Of a stretch of 64,000 nt of DNA, positions 62,642-64,000 are shown piece by piece. The stretch lies in assembly GCA_963667195.1 (NCBI GenBank), contig OY762962.1, positions 1,364,001 to 1,428,000 on the forward strand. Reading direction: 5' to 3'. Under the pieces are notes generated by a model. It had not been told where the DNA came from, did no database searches, and saw nothing but the letters and a program-made list of their open reading frames with translations. Positions within the stretch are counted from its first letter, which is position 1. Each line of letters begins with the position of its first letter. Both the position numbers and the translations under genes were made by a program. The DNA comes from UBA7703 sp963667195. GTDB taxonomy: Bacteria; Bacillota; Clostridia; Christensenellales; CAG-138.

Positions 62642-64000
62642 GTGTTTGAATTGACGAATTTTGATGCGTTGCAAATCGGGCTTGCGTCGCCCGAAAAGAT
62701 ACTCGAATGGTCGCACGGCGAGGTCAAGAAACCCGAGACGATCAACTACCGCACGCTCAAGCCGGAAAAAGACGGACTCTTCTGCGAGCGAATCTTTGGA
62801 CCGACGAAGGACTGGGAGTGCCATTGCGGCAGATACAAACGCGGCCGCTATAAAGGCATCGTCTGCGAAAAGTGCGGCGTGGAAGTCACCCGCGCAAAGG
62901 TGCGCCGCGAGCGCATGGGCCACATCGAGCTTGCGGTTCCGGTCAGCCACATCTGGTACTTCAAGGGCATTCCGTGCCGCATGAAGATGCTGCTGGACAT
63001 GAGCCCGCGCTCGCTGGAGCAGGTGCTCTATTTCGGCGCGTATGTGGTCATCGATCCCGGCACCACGGCGCTGACCTACAAGCAGATTCTCACCGATAAA
63101 GAATACCGCGAGGCGCAGGAGCAGTATGGTTCCAAGGCGTTTCGCGCGGGCATGGGCGCGGAAGCAATCCGCGAACTGCTCACCCAGCTCGACCTGCCGA
63201 AGCTCGAAAAAGAGCTCCGTGCGGAGATCGACAACGCCTCCGGCCAGAAGCGCGCAAACGCAATCAAGCGCCTCGAGGTCGTGGAAGCGTTCATCACCAG
63301 CGGCAACAAGCCGGAGTGGATCATCCTCACGGTGATTCCGGTCATTCCGCCGGAAATCCGCCCGATGGTGCAGCTCGACGGCGGCCGCTTTGCAACAAGC
63401 GACCTCAACGACCTCTACCGCCGCGTGATCAACCGCAACAACCGCCTCAAGCGCCTTCTGGAGCTCCGCGCGCCGGACATCATCGTCCGCAACGAAAAGC
63501 GCATGCTGCAGGAAGCGGTGGACTCGCTCATCGACAACGGCCGCAGAACCCGCCCCGTCACAGGCCCGGGCAACCGCCCGCTCAAGTCCCTTTCGGACAT
63601 GCTGCGCGGCAAACAGGGCCGTTTCCGCCAGAACCTCTTGGGTAAGCGCGTTGACTATTCCGGCCGTAGCGTTATCGTCGTCGGCCCGGATCTTCAGATG
63701 TATCAGTGCGGTCTGCCCAAGGAGATGGCGCTGGAGCTGTTCAAGCCGTTTGTGATGAAGAAGCTCGTCAAGGGCGGCTTCGCGCAGAACGTCAAGGGTG
63801 CAAAGCGCATGGTGGAGCGCGTCGATCAGGCCGTTTGGGGCGTGCTCGAGGAGGTCATCAAGGATCATCCGGTGCTCTTAAACCGCGCACCTACGCTGCA
63901 TAGACTCGGTATTCAGGCGTTTGAGCCGATCCTCGTCGAGGGTCGCGCGCTCAAGCTCCACCCGCTGGTCTGCACCGCGTACAACGCGGACTTCGACGGA
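62642..64000 (+). CDS. rpoC: DNA-directed RNA polymerase subunit beta' (truncated by window edge)
   Basis: 453 residues visible, ending in the middle of the catalytic NADFDG(D) motif at the window end. The start codon is GTG at 62642 with AAGGAGAGATAGACT upstream. The N-terminal zinc site has Cys60, Cys62, Cys75 and Cys78 (WECHCG and VCEKCG). Beta'-type motifs are seen in GKRVDYSGRSVIVVGP and LLNRAPTLHRLGIQAFEP. It runs in operon with rpoB. Confidence 0.97.
   Translation, partial: MFELTNFDALQIGLASPEKILEWSHGEVKKPETINYRTLKPEKDGLFCERIFGPTKDWECHCGRYKRGRYKGIVCEKCGVEVTRAKVRRERMGHIELAVPVSHIWYFKGIPCRMKMLLDMSPRSLEQVLYFGAYVVIDPGTTALTYKQILTDKEYREAQEQYGSKAFRAGMGAEAIRELLTQLDLPKLEKELRAEIDNASGQKRANAIKRLEVVEAFITSGNKPEWIILTVIPVIPPEIRPMVQLDGGRFATSDLNDLYRRVINRNNRLKRLLELRAPDIIVRNEKRMLQEAVDSLIDNGRRTRPVTGPGNRPLKSLSDMLRGKQGRFRQNLLGKRVDYSGRSVIVVGPDLQMYQCGLPKEMALELFKPFVMKKLVKGGFAQNVKGAKRMVERVDQAVWGVLEEVIKDHPVLLNRAPTLHRLGIQAFEPILVEGRALKLHPLVCTAYNADFDG

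Overview
The window is a continuous piece of a low-GC-branch Gram-positive (Firmicutes/Clostridia-type) chromosome with a rather high GC content. Supporting signs are strong AGGAGG ribosome sites, Ile T-box control of ileS, ftsA-ftsZ with a C-terminal FtsZ tail, an rpoB with a long acidic C-terminus, AsnA, PepV, a WYL regulator, and a YugP-type peptidase. I cannot name the genus; a gut Clostridia lineage is my best guess. No rRNA, tRNA, insertion sequence, prophage or CRISPR array was seen.

Layout. 1-3.1 kb (minus): end-truncated YitT membrane protein, M29 aminopeptidase, a two-helix membrane protein and a HEXXH membrane peptidase. 3.3-11.8 kb: asnS, an AT-rich GNAT-like gene, a phosphodiester-glycosidase-like exoprotein under a promoter with an embedded inverted repeat, deoD, a translationally coupled ATP-grasp/DUF362 pair, and asnA. 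12.2-25.2 kb: one gene for a 4,343-residue surface protein built from InlB-type and MBG/YDG-type domains. Its centre is 4.5 copies of an exactly 1,563-bp unit, and it ends in three membrane helices instead of a sortase signal. 25.5-31.8 kb (plus): a transglutaminase-fold lipoprotein, a compact type IV pilus/type II secretion-like cluster (GspF/PilC, four small one-helix proteins, one PilT-type ATPase) and a BTAD regulator with a degenerate GGDEF-like tail. 32-36 kb: a surface-glycan locus (GT4 glycosyltransferase, CapF-type reductase, degenerate CapA-like protein) with a 96-bp tandem repeat directly in front of capF that also supplies its ribosome site. 36-38.7 kb: ftsA-ftsZ. 38.8-41.5 kb: Nudix, DUF554, and rpsF-ssb-rpsR. 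41.7-48.4 kb: T-box-controlled ileS divergent from argS-serS. 48.8-49.7 kb: an AT-rich islet with a zinc-ribbon protein and a YbjQ-like protein. 49.8-58.5 kb: WYL regulator/isochorismatase-like hydrolase pair sharing an operator-like repeat, membrane protein, butanol-type dehydrogenase, PepV, an AT-rich SRA-like/HNH nuclease (predicted modification-dependent restriction), an unknown protein, a serine hydrolase behind a perfect 20-bp palindrome, and an HD-domain protein. 58.6-64 kb: rpoB and the start of rpoC, running off the window.

How it fits together. Housekeeping (translation, division, transcription) alternates with cell-surface functions. The most unusual block is 12-36 kb, where a giant repetitive adhesin-like protein, a pilus-like export machine with its own regulator, and a glycan locus with a variable-number repeat lie next to one another, all read in the same direction. 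A functional link among them is inference from position only. Three AT-rich insertions (4.8-5.7, 48.8-49.7, 55.3-56 kb) look acquired.
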